A stretch of 64,000 nucleotides of DNA. It comes from Phlebotomus papatasi. Its lineage: Eukaryota > Arthropoda > Insecta > Diptera > Psychodidae. The translations under genes and the position numbers were made by a program. This document shows positions 11,754-23,040 of this stretch, in pieces. The notes below the pieces were generated by a model that did no database searches, was not told where the DNA came from, and saw nothing but the letters and a program-made list of their open reading frames with translations. Position 1 is the first letter of the stretch; every line of letters begins with the position of its first letter. The stretch is from contig NC_077223.1 in the NCBI RefSeq assembly GCF_024763615.1, positions 104,222,627 to 104,286,626 on the forward strand. The letters are read 5' to 3'.

Positions 11754-12136
11754 TTCACGTTTGAAAATGCACTTTGTTTATGTTTTCAGAAAATGTCATT
11801 TGACAGCCCGCCAGATTCCGTTGTCAGAATTTGAGCAATATGTATCAATTTAGGTCTAAAATGGTTTCTGGCTCATCCTAAGCCACCAACAAAGCCATCT
11901 TAGCGAGGAGTCCTCGCTTCAGATCTGAAGTCGGCCTTGCGAAACCTAAATTCTCGGTCATACTTCCGTTCAGCAATTGGAGACCTTCAGGAACGAGGTT
12001 CCTTTCCCAAAAGAATTGCACAACTGCACGTCACGTCACGCTTTTTACAAAAAAGACTGACAAATGTGCCGGAAGGGCTTATAATAAATTTTTAAATATT
12101 TCCGCCAGTTGGCGCTCGCGTTTCCAACAGTGACTA

Positions 12137-12372
12137 CAGTAGACTCTCACTCAATCGGCTCTTTTTCAATCGGGCGGAAAATTTTGTTGACAATTTTCAC
12201 GTTTAATTATGAAGCTAATTTGCTCAAATTCGCTGTAGTTCTTCCTATTTTATCGTGATTCTTCACTATTCAAACTTGAAAAACTGTCAACAAACTTTTT
12301 TCGAATTTAACTGCTGCCCGAACTAAAAAGTACCCCGATCTTAAAAGAAGCCGAATTAGCGAGAGACTACTG
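12137..12372. mobile_element. pogo-like MITE family E copy 1
   Basis: Terminal inverted repeats CAGTAGACTCTCACTC... and ...CGAGAGACTACTG, with TA duplicated directly outside (12135-12136 and 12373-12374). TA targets and CAGT termini are typical of the pogo/Tigger branch of Tc1/mariner. The subterminal AATCGGCTCTTTT is shared with the copy at 31799. Non-coding. Confidence 0.85.
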
Positions 12373-13130
12373 TATTTGCTAATATTATTTTTTTTAAGTT
12401 AGAGGTTAAACGGATATTCGACAATTTTATTTTTTGATTGAAATATAAACTAATAGGCATTTGCACTATTAGCGTTGCACTGTATGTAATGAGGTATTTC
12501 ATGTTGTTTAGTTGTATAAGAGAATGGACGTGGTCCTTTCTGTCTTTACTTTGAAAGTTATATACAGTGTCAGTCAAAATTTTCTTGACAAATTTATGTT
12601 CGAGAAACCTAACTAGAAGGTTGCAAATTGACTTTTTCATCGTGTTTTAAGCAAATATGCAAACTTTGCAAACGTTCGAATTTGATGAACTTGACTGTAT
12701 CAAATTTTCTAAAATCCGGATGACAGCTGTCAAATATTCGATTAATTCAAAAAATTCATACAGTCAAACAAAAGCTGCTTTCTCTTGTAAAGGTGTCCCA
12801 TTTTTAAAATGCCTAACAGAATTTTTCAACTCCTGGTGAAGAAACAGTGGTCTGGCTTAATCATCAACAAAGAATTGAGAGTAATTAATTCTAGTAGTCA
12901 ATGAGCCGTATTATCTAAAAGGAATATTTTCAAACCCGGATATTTTTAGAACAATAAATTTAACACAACATTAAAGAGCCAACTTTTATTATTATTTTCC
13001 AAATTCCTTTTCTGAAGTTCGAAATTAGATTGGCAAGTGCTTCCATCTGGTGGTGTCACCATTAAAATGGCAATATATATTGTAGTTATTTTTGTTTGTC
13101 AAATATTTGTAGAATATGAGTAAGAAAAAA
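12373..13130. other. AT-rich non-coding DNA
   Basis: No repeat match and no exon recognised. Confidence 0.4.
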
Positions 13131-13949
13131 CACAAGGTAAATTAAGCTAATTCAAAACCTGCTCCAAATGGAAACGTCATTATTTTCATGGTAAATACAG
13201 TACTAAATTATTAAATTTATATATATTTTCTGTACCACAATTTCATTATTAAGTTAATTTTGCTTGAAATAAAGGAAAAATCCATTCATATTCACAAATT
13301 TTAATTTGTTAATTTCTCAGAAAAAATTAAAAGTCTATCTTTTCACCATCGAATTTTTCATCGATCGACCATGTTTTCCAATGAAAAACACAATGAGGTG
13401 ACTGTTGTTTATTTGTTTTGTTTAACATTTATGTCATATTTCTGGATAATTTTAGTTAAATTAAGTGCTAATTTTTATTGTTAACGGTACGTGAAGTTAT
13501 CAAATGAAATAATTCCGTATTTCGTGAACAAAAAGGGGTTTTCTCAAGTATCTGCAAATGCTTGAATAGGAAACCCCGGAAATATGATTTTTTGGAGAGA
13601 TTTTCTTATTGTTTTAGATGGAAAAGGAGAAAAGACCAGGAATAAGAACAAATCCTGCACTCAGGAGCAACTCAACAGGGTTTTGGAAACCTTTCGTCGC
13701 GGTTTCACTTGCACTGTTTGTCTCCAATTTGAAACTTTTCCTTGTCTCCATTTGGATTAATTTGTTTCCAATAGAAGCATTTTACACTCGTGTATTTTTC
13801 TTGTATTCAATAAGTTTTTAAATTATATCTAAAAAAAATCACTAAACAGTAACATTATAGAAGAATCAAGGAGCAAATCTATGTAATTCTCTTCAGAAAA
13901 AAATATGAGCTTAATGTGTTGAATCTTCTGTCAAAGTTAAAGCGTCTGG
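13131..13949 (+). mobile_element. Interspersed element family U copy 1
   Basis: About 820 bp matches 29973-30831 in inverse orientation across nearly the full length. Shared landmarks include GGAAACCCCGGAAATATGAT, TTAACGGTA and TGACTGTTGTTTATT. The left end reads AGGTAAATTAAGCTAATTCA. The last 20 or so bases of the right end are lost. It contains a 67-codon open frame (from ATG 13618) that is not kept intact in the other copy, so I do not call it a gene. From the second copy this is probably a hAT-like non-autonomous element. Confidence 0.75.
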
Positions 13950-14737
13950 TTGATTAACAATTTATTGAATTGACAAAAATTCTTCAAAAAAGGTTTATTA
14001 AATTAAAATCTAGTTTTAGAAATTCTAAATTAACGATTTGAATATGTTGATTTTTTGCCTCCTTTTGCATTTTTCTTGTTCTTTTGAGCGCCAAAAACTA
14101 ATTCGATTAAGAATTGAGTACGGAAGTATGGGATGAGCATGAACACGTACAACACGTTTCAGAAAAAAGGGACAGACATTTTCTGATTCCATAATATTAT
14201 TTTGATTTAAAATATATTCCAGAGGCACTGTATTCAAGGTTTAACTCTTGATTGAATTGGATTATTATAAAACTGTTTTATTATAAAACCAAATTCTAAG
14301 TTTAAAGGATAAAAAATCACCTTCAAGGTATTAAAAAATTGCAAAATGAATGAATTTATCAAAGTCCGAACTTCCAAATAGGTTTGTCCGGAATTTTATG
14401 TTGTCCGGAAATACAAACTTAAGTTATTCATAGAAATTTACCAAGAAGTTTACGAACCGCTCCCTTCTAATTAAAATATGACCCTGCTCAGAGAGCATAG
14501 CTAAAAGGACAGCGTTTTCAACATATTTTTGCTGAATCGATCTGCTGACCGGTCAGCAGTTCTCGAACAAAAAGTGCTAACCAAATATATAGAAATGGTT
14601 TTCAGCAGAATTGATATCTCTTAGCATTTGGTACTCGCTGGGTATCTTCAAAAAAAGAATCACAGGTGCTCACAAACCAAAAGCAACCTAAATCAGCTTA
14701 TAAGTGATTTGTTTGAAAGAAAATTCGATGCACTTAC
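13950..14737 (-). other. Start of the first coding intron of the peroxidasin-like gene
   Basis: This follows from the GTAAGT donor at 14737-14732. No further Pxn exon (LRR, Ig or peroxidase) was found to the left, so the intron would extend beyond base 1 and hold all the repeats in between. Confidence 0.4.
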
Positions 14738-14916
14738 ATAATATTTGTATCTGCTGGGACATCGGGAATGCCCTGGAGCTCAAGTCTGGTACATCGAACA
14801 GTTTGCTGAATGCAGCTGCATCTGCTGGGACATTCACCACGAACACCACTTCCTCTCGACGCCACAGCGACAATGAAGCCCACCACCAACACTTGCACTG
14901 CACAACTTTTCACCAT
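14738..14916 (-). CDS. Pxn: Peroxidasin-like protein, first coding exon
   Basis: Fifty-nine complete codons plus two bases, ending at a GTAAGT donor, so the first intron is phase 2. ATG 14916 has good context (GGAAAATGG). Residues 1-27 form a signal peptide: MVKSCA, a hydrophobic VQVLVVGFIVAVA, then a polar SRGSGVRG. Residues 29-42 are CPSRCSCIQQTVRC, the C-x3-C-x-C-x6-C cysteine cap (LRRNT) that precedes leucine-rich repeats. The continuation TRLELQGIPDVPADTNI resembles the peroxidasin start, where the first LRR would follow. Peroxidasin is a secreted haem peroxidase with LRR and Ig domains that cross-links collagen IV sulfilimine bonds in basement membranes; those domains lie on exons outside this window. 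An earlier in-frame ATG (14958) adds 14 polar residues before the signal peptide and is less likely. Another secreted LRR protein is the main alternative. Confidence 0.75.
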
Positions 14917-15075
14917 TTTCCCTCTATACACTCTTTTCCTATTCTGTCCGTCACACAAAACTCCACCAGCGAGAGCTTTTTTTCTCGCCCAAACCCACCG
15001 TCCTTCTGCAGAGTGGTCTTCAGCAGTGCAGCGGGTCTTTTTTTTCGCGCCACCCCCGCAGCTACCCCCGGAAAT
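14917..15075 (-). other. 5' UTR part of the peroxidasin exon and candidate splice acceptor
   Basis: Upstream of the Pxn ATG the sequence becomes GC-richer than its surroundings. On the minus strand a pyrimidine-rich run ends CTTTCCCACACAG at 15076, a plausible splice acceptor, with no upstream in-frame coding. This suggests a non-coding first exon further right. An unrecognised local transcription start could instead lie here. Confidence 0.4.
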
Positions 15076-15605
15076 CTGTGTGGGAAAGTCGTTGGAATAT
15101 GCGGAATTAATGGATTGAATGGATATTTTGATAACCAGGAATTCACATCATGTGCTCAAATGGTTATTGTTGGAAGATTCTCTCCCAGAGTAATATGGCA
15201 TCGTCAAGGAAAATTTTGCAAAAGACATCCCTGAAAATCTCAAGGAAAATATCTTGGGAGAATCATGATTACAAGACGTTGTATTTCCTGGCATTAAAAC
15301 TTTATGATTTTCTTTTACGTGTTCTCATAGATATAAAAGAAAATATTTACTTTCAAGAAAAGCACAAAACTTTTAGAAATATCTTGTATCAGTGAATTTC
15401 TCCAGAAAGATGTTTCTTCTGAAACTTTCCAACAAACTCATTAACATTGTCGAGAACACTGTAAATGCATAGTAATTAAAATAATTCGCAACAATAGATT
15501 TATGATTTAAAATCTTAAGTTTTTAAAGTCGTTCCTAGAAATAAATAAAATGGGAAAACACAAAAAAGTAAATTGAAATGAATGGCAATTCGGAGAATGC
15601 TCGAA

Positions 15606-15764
15606 AAATGGACATTTTTTGGTACTTTACTGTTCTCAAATGCTTCTGCATCATCGACTTTTCTTTGTGTTGGTTTCTGTCTCGAGTCTCTACTGTTTTA
15701 TCGATAGTCCTCGCCGTGTACTAAAATCACCAAACAGTCGTGACAGGAATCAAGACAGAGGGAA
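15606..15764. repeat. Foldback-type repeat, left part of cluster Q1
   Basis: GTACTTTACTGTTCTCAA and TGCTTCTGCATCATCGACTT match the arms of the palindromic cluster at 45845-46870. The segment leads directly into the 278-bp tandem array. Confidence 0.65.
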
Positions 15765-16595
15765 GTCGATAATGTGGAAACACTTTCTGATCTATAGTAC
15801 TTCTACATTATCTACTCTTCCTTGTCTTGGTTATTGTCATGACTGCCTTGGTCGTTTTAGAACTTGACGAAGACTCTGGAGAACAGTCTTGACAGGAACC
15901 AATGTAAAGAAAAATCGATAACACAGAAGCACTTGAAAACAGCCAAGTACTAAAAAAATGCTCAGGAGAAAGATTTCCCCTTTTCATTGGAATAGCCCCA
16001 TTATAAAACAATTGTGTTGTTTATTTGACCAGATTAAAAGAAGTCGATAATGTGGAAACACTACTGATCTATAGTACTTCTTCATTATCTACCCTTCCTT
16101 GTCTTGGTTATTGTCACGACTGCTTTGGTCGTTTCGGAACTTGACGAAGACTCTGGAGAACAGTCGTGACAGGAACCAACATAAAAAAAAATCGATAACA
16201 CAGAAGCACTTGAAAACAGCCAAGTACTAAAAAAAATGCTAAGGAGAAAGATTTCCCCTTTTCATTGGAATAGCCCCATTATAAAACAATTGTGTTGTTT
16301 ATTTGACCAGATTAAAAGAAGTCGATAATGTGGAAACACTACTGATCTATAGTACTTCTACATTACCTACTCTTCTTTGTGTTGGTTATTGTCATGACTG
16401 CTTTGGTCATTTCGGAACTTGACGAAGACTCTGGAGAACAGTCTTGACAGGAACCAACATAAAGAAAAGTCGGTAACGCAGAAGCACTTGAAAACAGCCA
16501 AGTACTAAAAAAAATGCTAAGGAAAAAGATTTCCCCCTTTCATTGGAATAGTCCCATTATAAAACAATTATGTTGTTTATTTGACCAGATTAAAA
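15765..16595 (+). repeat. Tandem array, three units of 278 bp
   Basis: Units start with GTCGATAATGTGGAAACACT at 15765, 16043 and 16321, each 278 bp apart and nearly identical. All end GTTTATTTGACCAGATTAAA. Within each unit, AGTACTTCTNCATTA and GAAGCACTTGAAAACAGCCAA face each other in inverted orientation, with GACTG..CAGTC arms between them. Short inverted modules inside tandem units resemble Drosophila foldback elements. The conserved block AAGATTTCCCCTTTTCATTG recurs at about 46840. No coding potential. Confidence 0.9.
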
Positions 16596-17704
16596 TGGTA
16601 ATAGAATTTAGCTGACAAAATTTTTAACCAAAAATTGCATCGAGAAACCAGATTGGAATGTTACCCTTTGGCATGAATTTCAATATCGAATAGTTTGCCC
16701 GATTTTATCAAATAATAAATAATAAATTTGTCATATTGCATTACCATTGGAGAATTCTAAAAATTAATTTTAGTATTTTTCGTCAATATTGCGGTATTTC
16801 AAAATTCCAATACCAATCAAAAATAGTTTTATTGGCAACTATCGAATACCGCATTGATAAAAATTCAATATTATTAAAAGTGGCATAAAGTAGGGTAATG
16901 ACATTTTTCTACTACTCAATTCTTCTTCCTATGAAAGTTCTAGATATACACACATTGCACTTCTCCGAGCAATAACATAATGACTGTGCAATGGAATAAT
17001 ATTCAACATTGTATCATAGGTAATATAATTTTGTTAATGTTTGTTGAATTAAAAGATTGGTTAGCAGAAATATGGCCAAAAAAATCAATACAATGTCTCA
17101 GCATATATTTCACCGTTCTCTTTAGTATTTTCATTGAAATAAATTATTTTATAAGGCAAAATTTGTACAAAACCAAATTCAACTAAATTCAATACACAAG
17201 ATAATTAATTCTTATTGCCGCAAATAGAACATTTAGAGTTGTATAATTTAGTTTGAACAAAATTCTTCTCTTCTTTCAAAATCAAATTATAAAATCGAAA
17301 TTGTATACAGAATTAAGTCTAACCGTCATTTCAATTGTTAGAGGTAACTGTAGAAAATTCAAACAAGAGTTCCACAGTTCCACATTGGAACGTGTTTTGG
17401 GGTGACTTTTGGAAATGTCACCACGCCAGTTTCTTCTCCTTTTGCGTTGAAAAAAGTCTTTCTGAGTCTTGTACGCAGTTATTTGTTTAATTTCTTTATT
17501 ATTCAGTAAACGAATTTCAATAAGAATTAATAGGAACACTTTGTGGGCGTTAGTGAAATGAAGAGTAGGAGTTTATGTAGCAAATGAAGTTCGGTGGTGG
17601 TCAAAAATTTTTTTCTTGTTCTCGTGGCAGCAACGTGTTTTCTTCAAACACCAACGTGGGCTTCCCATAGCCCACGCTGTAAAGGTAATTGAATTGAAGG
17701 AAGA
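16596..17704. other. Non-coding, short inverted repeats only
   Basis: About 16768-16870 contains an imperfect inverted repeat around ATTTTTCGTCAATATTGCGG and CCGCATTGATAAAAATTC. Nothing else recognised. Confidence 0.4.
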
Positions 17705-18030
17705 GCTGCAATATTTAGTCCTTCGAGTCGGACAGGCAACTGACTAGCTCTTATATCACTTTCAAGGGTGAGAGACGTGCATAAGATACAAGATGGTTAG
17801 AATCTGCACGCTAAATATTGGACGAAGAGTCCTATCATTTGGTCCTTCTAGTCGGATAGGCAAATGACTATTTCTTTTATATTGGGGCACTAGAAGCAGT
17901 ACAAATGTGATTAGAATTTACACGATAATTTATTTGGTTTTCACATTTTTTCTAAAGTTGATTGATTTGCAGGAAAAGCTTCAACATTTGGTACTTCGAG
18001 CCGGATAGCCAATTGACACTTTCTTTTATC
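17705..18030 (+). repeat. Degenerate threefold tandem repeat
   Basis: Three segments share the pattern ATTTRGTMCTTCKAGYCGGA then TAGSCAAMTGAC, at about 17709, 17837 and 17979 (spacing 128-142 bp). Each is followed by CTTTTAT or similar and, in the first and third, GAGAGAC then a GCATAAGAT or GCAGAAGAT block. The units have diverged a good deal. Confidence 0.6.
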
Positions 18031-18667
18031 TCTTTTAAAAATGAGAGACTGGCAGAAGATCCAAGGTGTTTAATGATTTTCCCTTATCAGCATTTAAATC
18101 GAGTGTCAAATGAAAAGCTAGTGATAATCCTAGATCAGTTTATTGTAGGTGAGATTCTTTACGTGAACAAACTCGGATTGCATGCAAATTCAATTTGGAT
18201 CTAAAGATGAGCGATATTATACAGCAATTTGGAATTAAATTTCTGAAAAATTACAAACTTATTATTTAAATCAAAATATCTAGAATGTGAATGAACTGAC
18301 AGATAGATTATAGTGGAATATAGAACAGAATCTTCTCTAGAATTTCACCCTAGGGCTTGATCTTATCGGTTGCTTAGTAGCCGAGATAATTCAATTTATT
18401 TGTTATGGAACACGTTTTTTTGACCACAGCGAGCCTTTTGTCCATGTGACGAACTACGACAATATCAAAGAATTATTGAATTTTGGAAGGATTTTCTTCT
18501 TTAAACATCTTTTTACATAACGTAGTTGAGTAAAAGCCGTCATATCAGCATTTGCGTATTTTCGCAAGGTTATTGTGGGAAACGATAATTTTTTTACACT
18601 TAAATGACAAAATCGGACAGATGGCATAGTCTGAACAAAAAAATGATGTTCGGACGAACTATAGATA

Positions 18668-19012
18668 TAGGGGAAAGGCTCATAATTTTGTCTAGTTTCT
18701 TATTTTGGACACTTTGAGGACAAAATTGGACACTAAAAATAAATTGATTAAAATGATGGATTTTTATTCCAATATTTGATGAATAATGAATTCTATCTAA
18801 ATATTTGTTCTTTTTGGAAGATTTTAACACTAAATACGTTAAATTTCGAATATTTAGTAAAAATAAGACGATAAATAGCTTGCCAAGTTTCTAAACAACC
18901 CTTCTGAAAAGAGACTAACAAAAAAGTCAATTAGTATTGAAAATATCGCACTTCAAACTTGGAATATCGATGCTTATAAGCAGACTGTCCGAAATTATGA
19001 GCCTTTACCCTA
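18668..19012 (+). mobile_element. MITE family F copy 1
   Basis: The ends TAGGGGAAAGGCTCATAATT and the mirrored AATTATGAGCCTTTACCCTA are good terminal inverted repeats. The left part (GGACACTTTGAGG, AAAATTGGACACTAAAAA) recurs at 32856-32931. Non-coding, 345 bp, TA at the edges. Confidence 0.85.
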
Positions 19013-19506
19013 AATGTCCTCTACAATTATGCCAAAATAATTATAAGAATCGGTTAAGCAAAAGTTGGGGTAATTAAGTTTATGTATAATATGGAAATTG
19101 GTTTTTCGACTGTGTCGCCCCTAGCATTGGTCCTATCAGGTTCAAATGTTTTATAAAGTTATAGCGCTTTGCGAGACCTTTAATTTGCGTCCTTGCTCAT
19201 TATAATCAGTCAAATACCTCCAGACACACTTACGACTTAAGGCAAGAGACGAATTAGTCAGAAACTGATGGAAATGTGATCAGATAATTAGTTTGATTAT
19301 AATTACGTTGAGCTCTTCTCTCGGCTAAAGCTGTAAGTGTTACGTTCGAAAATTTTACAATTCCAAGTATTTTTACTTTTAAAGCTTTTCTTGCTTTTCT
19401 TTGTTCTGTAATCCTTTATTCTGTAAGCTTTAAATTTTGTTTCAGTCTTATTCCCTCTTATTAATTTTCTTTGAAAGTTTATTAATTTTCCATAGGAGAA
19501 GGAAGG

Positions 19507-19725
19507 TAGGGGGAAGTGGGGCACCTTTGAAACTGGGGCACCTTTGAAATTGGGATTTTTCACCTAGTTTTAAATAAAATTGAGCCTTATCGTGATACAA
19601 TTTAGCTTCTCAATCTGTTTGTGCAGCTAAATTATATCACGATAAAGCTCTTTTTTATTTAAAACTAGGTGAAAAATCCCAATTTCAAAGGTGCCCCAGT
19701 TTCAAAGGTGCCCCACTTCCCCCTA
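19507..19725. mobile_element. Hairpin MITE family I copy 1
   Basis: Two arms of about 100 bp are near-perfect reverse complements around a loop of about 17 bases near 19607-19623. The ends are TAGGGGGAAGTGGGGCACCT and its mirror. Each arm contains GGGGCACCTTTGAAA twice. Transcription would give a long stable hairpin. A second copy lies at 24936-25137. Confidence 0.9.
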
Positions 19726-20339
19726 GAGCTATTTTGAGCTGTAAGACTACATTGATATACGATTTTTTTAGGATATTTCTAAAGCAAACTGGGCTTTAAC
19801 GTAACTTAATTTAGTAACCTAATTTTATTTTAAAAGTAATTGTAAATAATTAAAATTGTGGATTACAATTCCACAATTTTACTTAAAATAAAAAACTTAC
19901 ACCATAAACGAAAATAATTTACCTTTTCCTATCTCAAAATTTTATTCTTCAATAATTTATCAACATTTAGTAAAGATTTAATTCTGTTTGGCTAAAGCTA
20001 AAGCTCTGAATGCCTTAAAAGTTTGGTCATTCATAAAATGAGATGGTACTGAAATATTTCATTGGATTAATGTTTTAATTAAAAGTGTGTTTTATGCTTC
20101 GTGTTCTAATTATTTCTCTTGATTTCTTATGCTCTTTTCTAATTGATATCTTTGCAGAATCCAGAATATAGAGAATTTAGAATTTCATTTGTTTTTTATG
20201 TTATAATTTTTATTTTTGATTTGAAACATTTATTTCTTTAAGCTAGGGTAAGATGGAGTAATTTGGAATGATGTTTAAATTGAAACGTTGAGAATTCCAA
20301 CGGTTTTAGATGGCAAAAGAAAAACGCAACGAAAAAGTA

Positions 20340-20787
20340 CCGTAATTGCGGGTGACTTTGTCCCCTACGGTTGACTTTGACTTCCTCCTGTTCGTAAGCT
20401 TTGCTTTAATTTTAATGCTTATGGCTCCGGCACACCTTTTAGATCAAGAAAATTTCATGAAGTCGAATTTCGGATCCCTTTCTTTTTCACATGTTTTGTA
20501 TATGTTTATCTCATTCTCTCGCACTCTTCTTCTTTTCTTAAACATCACTCCAAATTCAATTTGGCTCAATCGAATTTGGTATGCGAAAGAATGAGATAGT
20601 CATAAGCAAAACTTGTAAGAAAGAAAGGGATCCGAAATTCGACTTCATGAAATTTTCCTGATCTAAAAGGTGTGCCGGAGCCATTAAGAACGTTTCTCAC
20701 CGATGAGACATAATAGATCGGATCGGTAAAGACCATCCTTAAATTTTAGAAGGAAGAGTGTCGTGTCCAAGTCACCCGCATTAACGG
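20340..20787. mobile_element. Middle MITE of the three-level nest (family QQ)
   Basis: Inverted ends CCGTAATTGCGGGTGACTTT and its near-mirror (GTCACCCGCATTAACGG) are flanked by TA at 20338-20339 and 20788-20789, so TA was the target inside element RR. Only about 186 bp are its own. Tc1/mariner-like by target site. Confidence 0.8.
20422..20683. mobile_element. Innermost MITE, PIF/Harbinger-like (family J)
   Basis: The arms start TGGCTCCGGCACACCTTTTA and mirror each other with very few mismatches for over 70 bp, through the GGATCCCTTTCTTT block. TTA is duplicated at 20419-20421 and 20684-20686. The terminus resembles family K at 9279. A palindrome with hairpin potential. Confidence 0.9.
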
Positions 20788-20907
20788 TACTCTCGAATGT
20801 AAAGTCTTGTACTTTTTCATGGTTTCCTTTTCCCTTTGACCATAAACAGTGAGAAAATCTCATAATTCCAAAATAGATATGATTCCGAATTACCCAATCT
20901 TATCCTA

Positions 20908-22411
20908 TGCACGATACAAGCTACAATAAGTTACACAATCCGATGATTTTTTTAATCCTCATTGTTGTATTGTTCTGCATTTCAAATTTTATTCAAATTT
21001 ATTTATTTAATTTTAAATTTAATTGGCTTATAAATATATTTAATTTTTCATTATCGCAATATCCGTGGGAAATTGTATAAAATTAAAATATCGCCTATAT
21101 TGAAAATTTCCATCTCCTGATGGCTATTAAATCCGTAAATTGTTCATTGAAATTTAAGGTATTCCAAACTTTAAGTCGTGCAAATCGTATATCATCACCC
21201 CAAAAAACCATGGTAAATTCTTTGGAAAAAAAATCTTTCACGTCTGAGAAAAAATAAGTTCAATAGAAAATCCATCGAGACAATGGAGCTTATACCAAGT
21301 GTTGAAAGTACACATATATTATTTGGCATTTTGAACACGTACCAGCAATTCCAGCATCAATTTTACAAGGGGGTGGAAATCTTCATTGGTTTCGTAAGGG
21401 AGGGCATCAAAGGAGAGTTTTCCACGCAAAAAGAGAAACAGCGGGGAGATGTTGTTCGATGTGTTTGCACGGTTTGCACGATTGTTGGTGAAATTGCGGG
21501 TTTTGTTGCCAAACAAATTTCTATGAGTACTTTTTTTTCATTTTGTTCATTCACCTTGTTTGCCGTGGCAAATGAGGGGTGGTTGGAAAATTGCCTCAAA
21601 ATCGATGATTTCCGGTAGCCGGAAAATGTCCCGCCCACTAATTGATAGCCATGAAACTTTCCAACGCAAAAGCGGAAGTGAATGCCTTTTTTTTCATTCA
21701 CCTGGAGTCAAGCATAAAAATAATCTTCAATCTCTACGAAGATTTTCCAACCCACAATCTCTTTAAAAGATAGACAGAAAAGAGTTAGTTTTAAATTGCT
21801 GGGGTGTTTTCCAACGGATAAACTTCTTCAGCATCGAGGACTTACATCAACTGTTAACAGTGTCATTAAGGGAATCATTCGAAATGAGCTTAAAGTCTTC
21901 TACCATTGTTGGTCATGGAAGATCTTGAGCAGATTTCTCAGAGATTAACTCTCAAGTTAATACAACATCTTCATGAAATTATCCCACAAATACCCAAGCT
22001 TCTTGAACCACTTTGCACCCTTAAAATTAATGGGATATATAGTCGAAAAAGGAAAAGAAGGAAAAACCAGATCCCTTGTGGATGTTCTTTTCCATGGAAG
22101 AGATTTTCAATTACATTTTGTGATGTGTATGTGTACGGATGGGAAATGGAAAAAAGGGGCGCTCTTTTGACACATTTTTCAGACGCAGAAAATCTGTATT
22201 TGTGGTTTAGAGAAGAGATTTTTCAATTTGAATGTTTTATTGTACGAACCCGATGAGAAAGCAATGTATATAATCCCACCCACAATTTCAAAATATTATC
22301 TACATTTTTCCTTAAACCCTGCGCCTTTCACTATCTATCAATTCTTTTCGGGGAATAAATACTAGAACTTAAATTGCATTTTTTTTCTATTGGCGTCAAA
22401 TAGAATTTCTA
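20908..22411. other. Unique, less AT-rich DNA without a recognised gene
   Basis: Between 21280 and 22260 both strands have open frames of 65-116 aa, and the base composition is less extreme than in the flanks. None shows a domain, signal peptide or splice structure I recognise. It could be retained ancestral intron or regulatory sequence. Confidence 0.4.
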
Positions 22412-22666
22412 CACTGAGAGAAATCCGAAACACTTAAAATAACATTCCGGAAATGTTAATTTTACCCTGCCATTATTGATCCGAAATCGATGTAAATATT
22501 ACACTTTTTAGGTGTATTAGGGGTTAAAGTTACCCTTTTCATATTAATTTTACCCTTAAAAAGGTGTAAAATTAACATTAAAAAATGTTGATATATTTTT
22601 ACACCTAAAAAGTGTTAAAGTTATGAGGAAAAAAAGTTAATCGCACCCTCTTTTTTTTTCTCAGTG
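22412..22666 (+). mobile_element. MITE family C copy 1
   Basis: About 255 bp with ends CACTGAGAGAAATCCGAAA... and ...TTTTTTCTCAGTG. It matches copies at 47123, 52266 and 53128 throughout. Characteristic inside are AACATTCCGGAAATGTTA and repeated TTTTTAGGTGTA / TACACCTAAAAA inverted pieces. CACTG ends recall the CACTA/EnSpm group, but the target duplication is not consistent between copies. Confidence 0.9.
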
Positions 22667-22966
22667 ATTGGCGGTTTTCAAATTTTATAGGTCATACTGA
22701 AAATTTAAAAATATATTTTTCAGATAAAAGCTAAGTACTAAAAAGTATAAAAACTAGCACCCACCGCACAAATATAAGTATGTTGTATAGAGTTAGTCAT
22801 TTACGAGGATAATCTGAATTACAAAATCGAGAAATAAATATTCTAAGACACCGTAAAAATTTCAAAAGCCAATTTAAATTATTTTCGAAGATACAAATGC
22901 AGATTTGCAAGCGCTCGGACGAACATCGAAAACTTTGAAAAGCTTATCGATAGAATGAAACGATTA

Positions 22967-23040
22967 TAAGGTAAAGTGACCTCAAGTCGACCGGTTCCTC
23001 AATTCGACCGGTAAAGTTATTTATTCAATTTATTATTTAT
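22967..23040 (+). mobile_element. MITE family T, left end only
   Basis: TAAGGTAAAGTGACCTCAAG then TCGACCGGTTCCTCAATTCG matches the left end of the complete copy at 30896-31105, including the following TTATTTATTCAATTTATT. The right end was not found. Confidence 0.65.

Larger units (their letters stand above)
20244..20907. mobile_element. Outermost MITE of a three-level nest (family RR)
   Basis: The ends TAGGGTAAGATGGAGTAATT and ...AATTACCCAATCTTATCCTA are imperfect inverted repeats. Only about 216 bp belong to this element. The rest is the insertion at 20340-20787, itself interrupted at 20422-20683. The remaining arms are non-coding. Confidence 0.8.

Noticed and set aside
13618..13821. 67-codon frame inside element U
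   Set aside because: The corresponding region of the second U copy does not keep the frame intact, so there is no sign of selection for a protein.
14704..15234. Longest plus-strand open frame (176 codons)
   Set aside because: It is the antisense shadow of the Pxn first exon and its 5' region. The minus strand has the signal peptide, cysteine cap and splice donor.
15765..16595. CRISPR-like array
   Set aside because: Units are 278 bp and almost identical throughout, without short repeats and unique spacers. It is a tandem duplication in eukaryotic DNA.
21283..22256. Open frames of 111 and 116 codons in a less AT-rich block
   Set aside because: No domain, signal peptide or splice pattern, overlapping frames on the other strand, and no repeat support. 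Chance frames are expected at this length.
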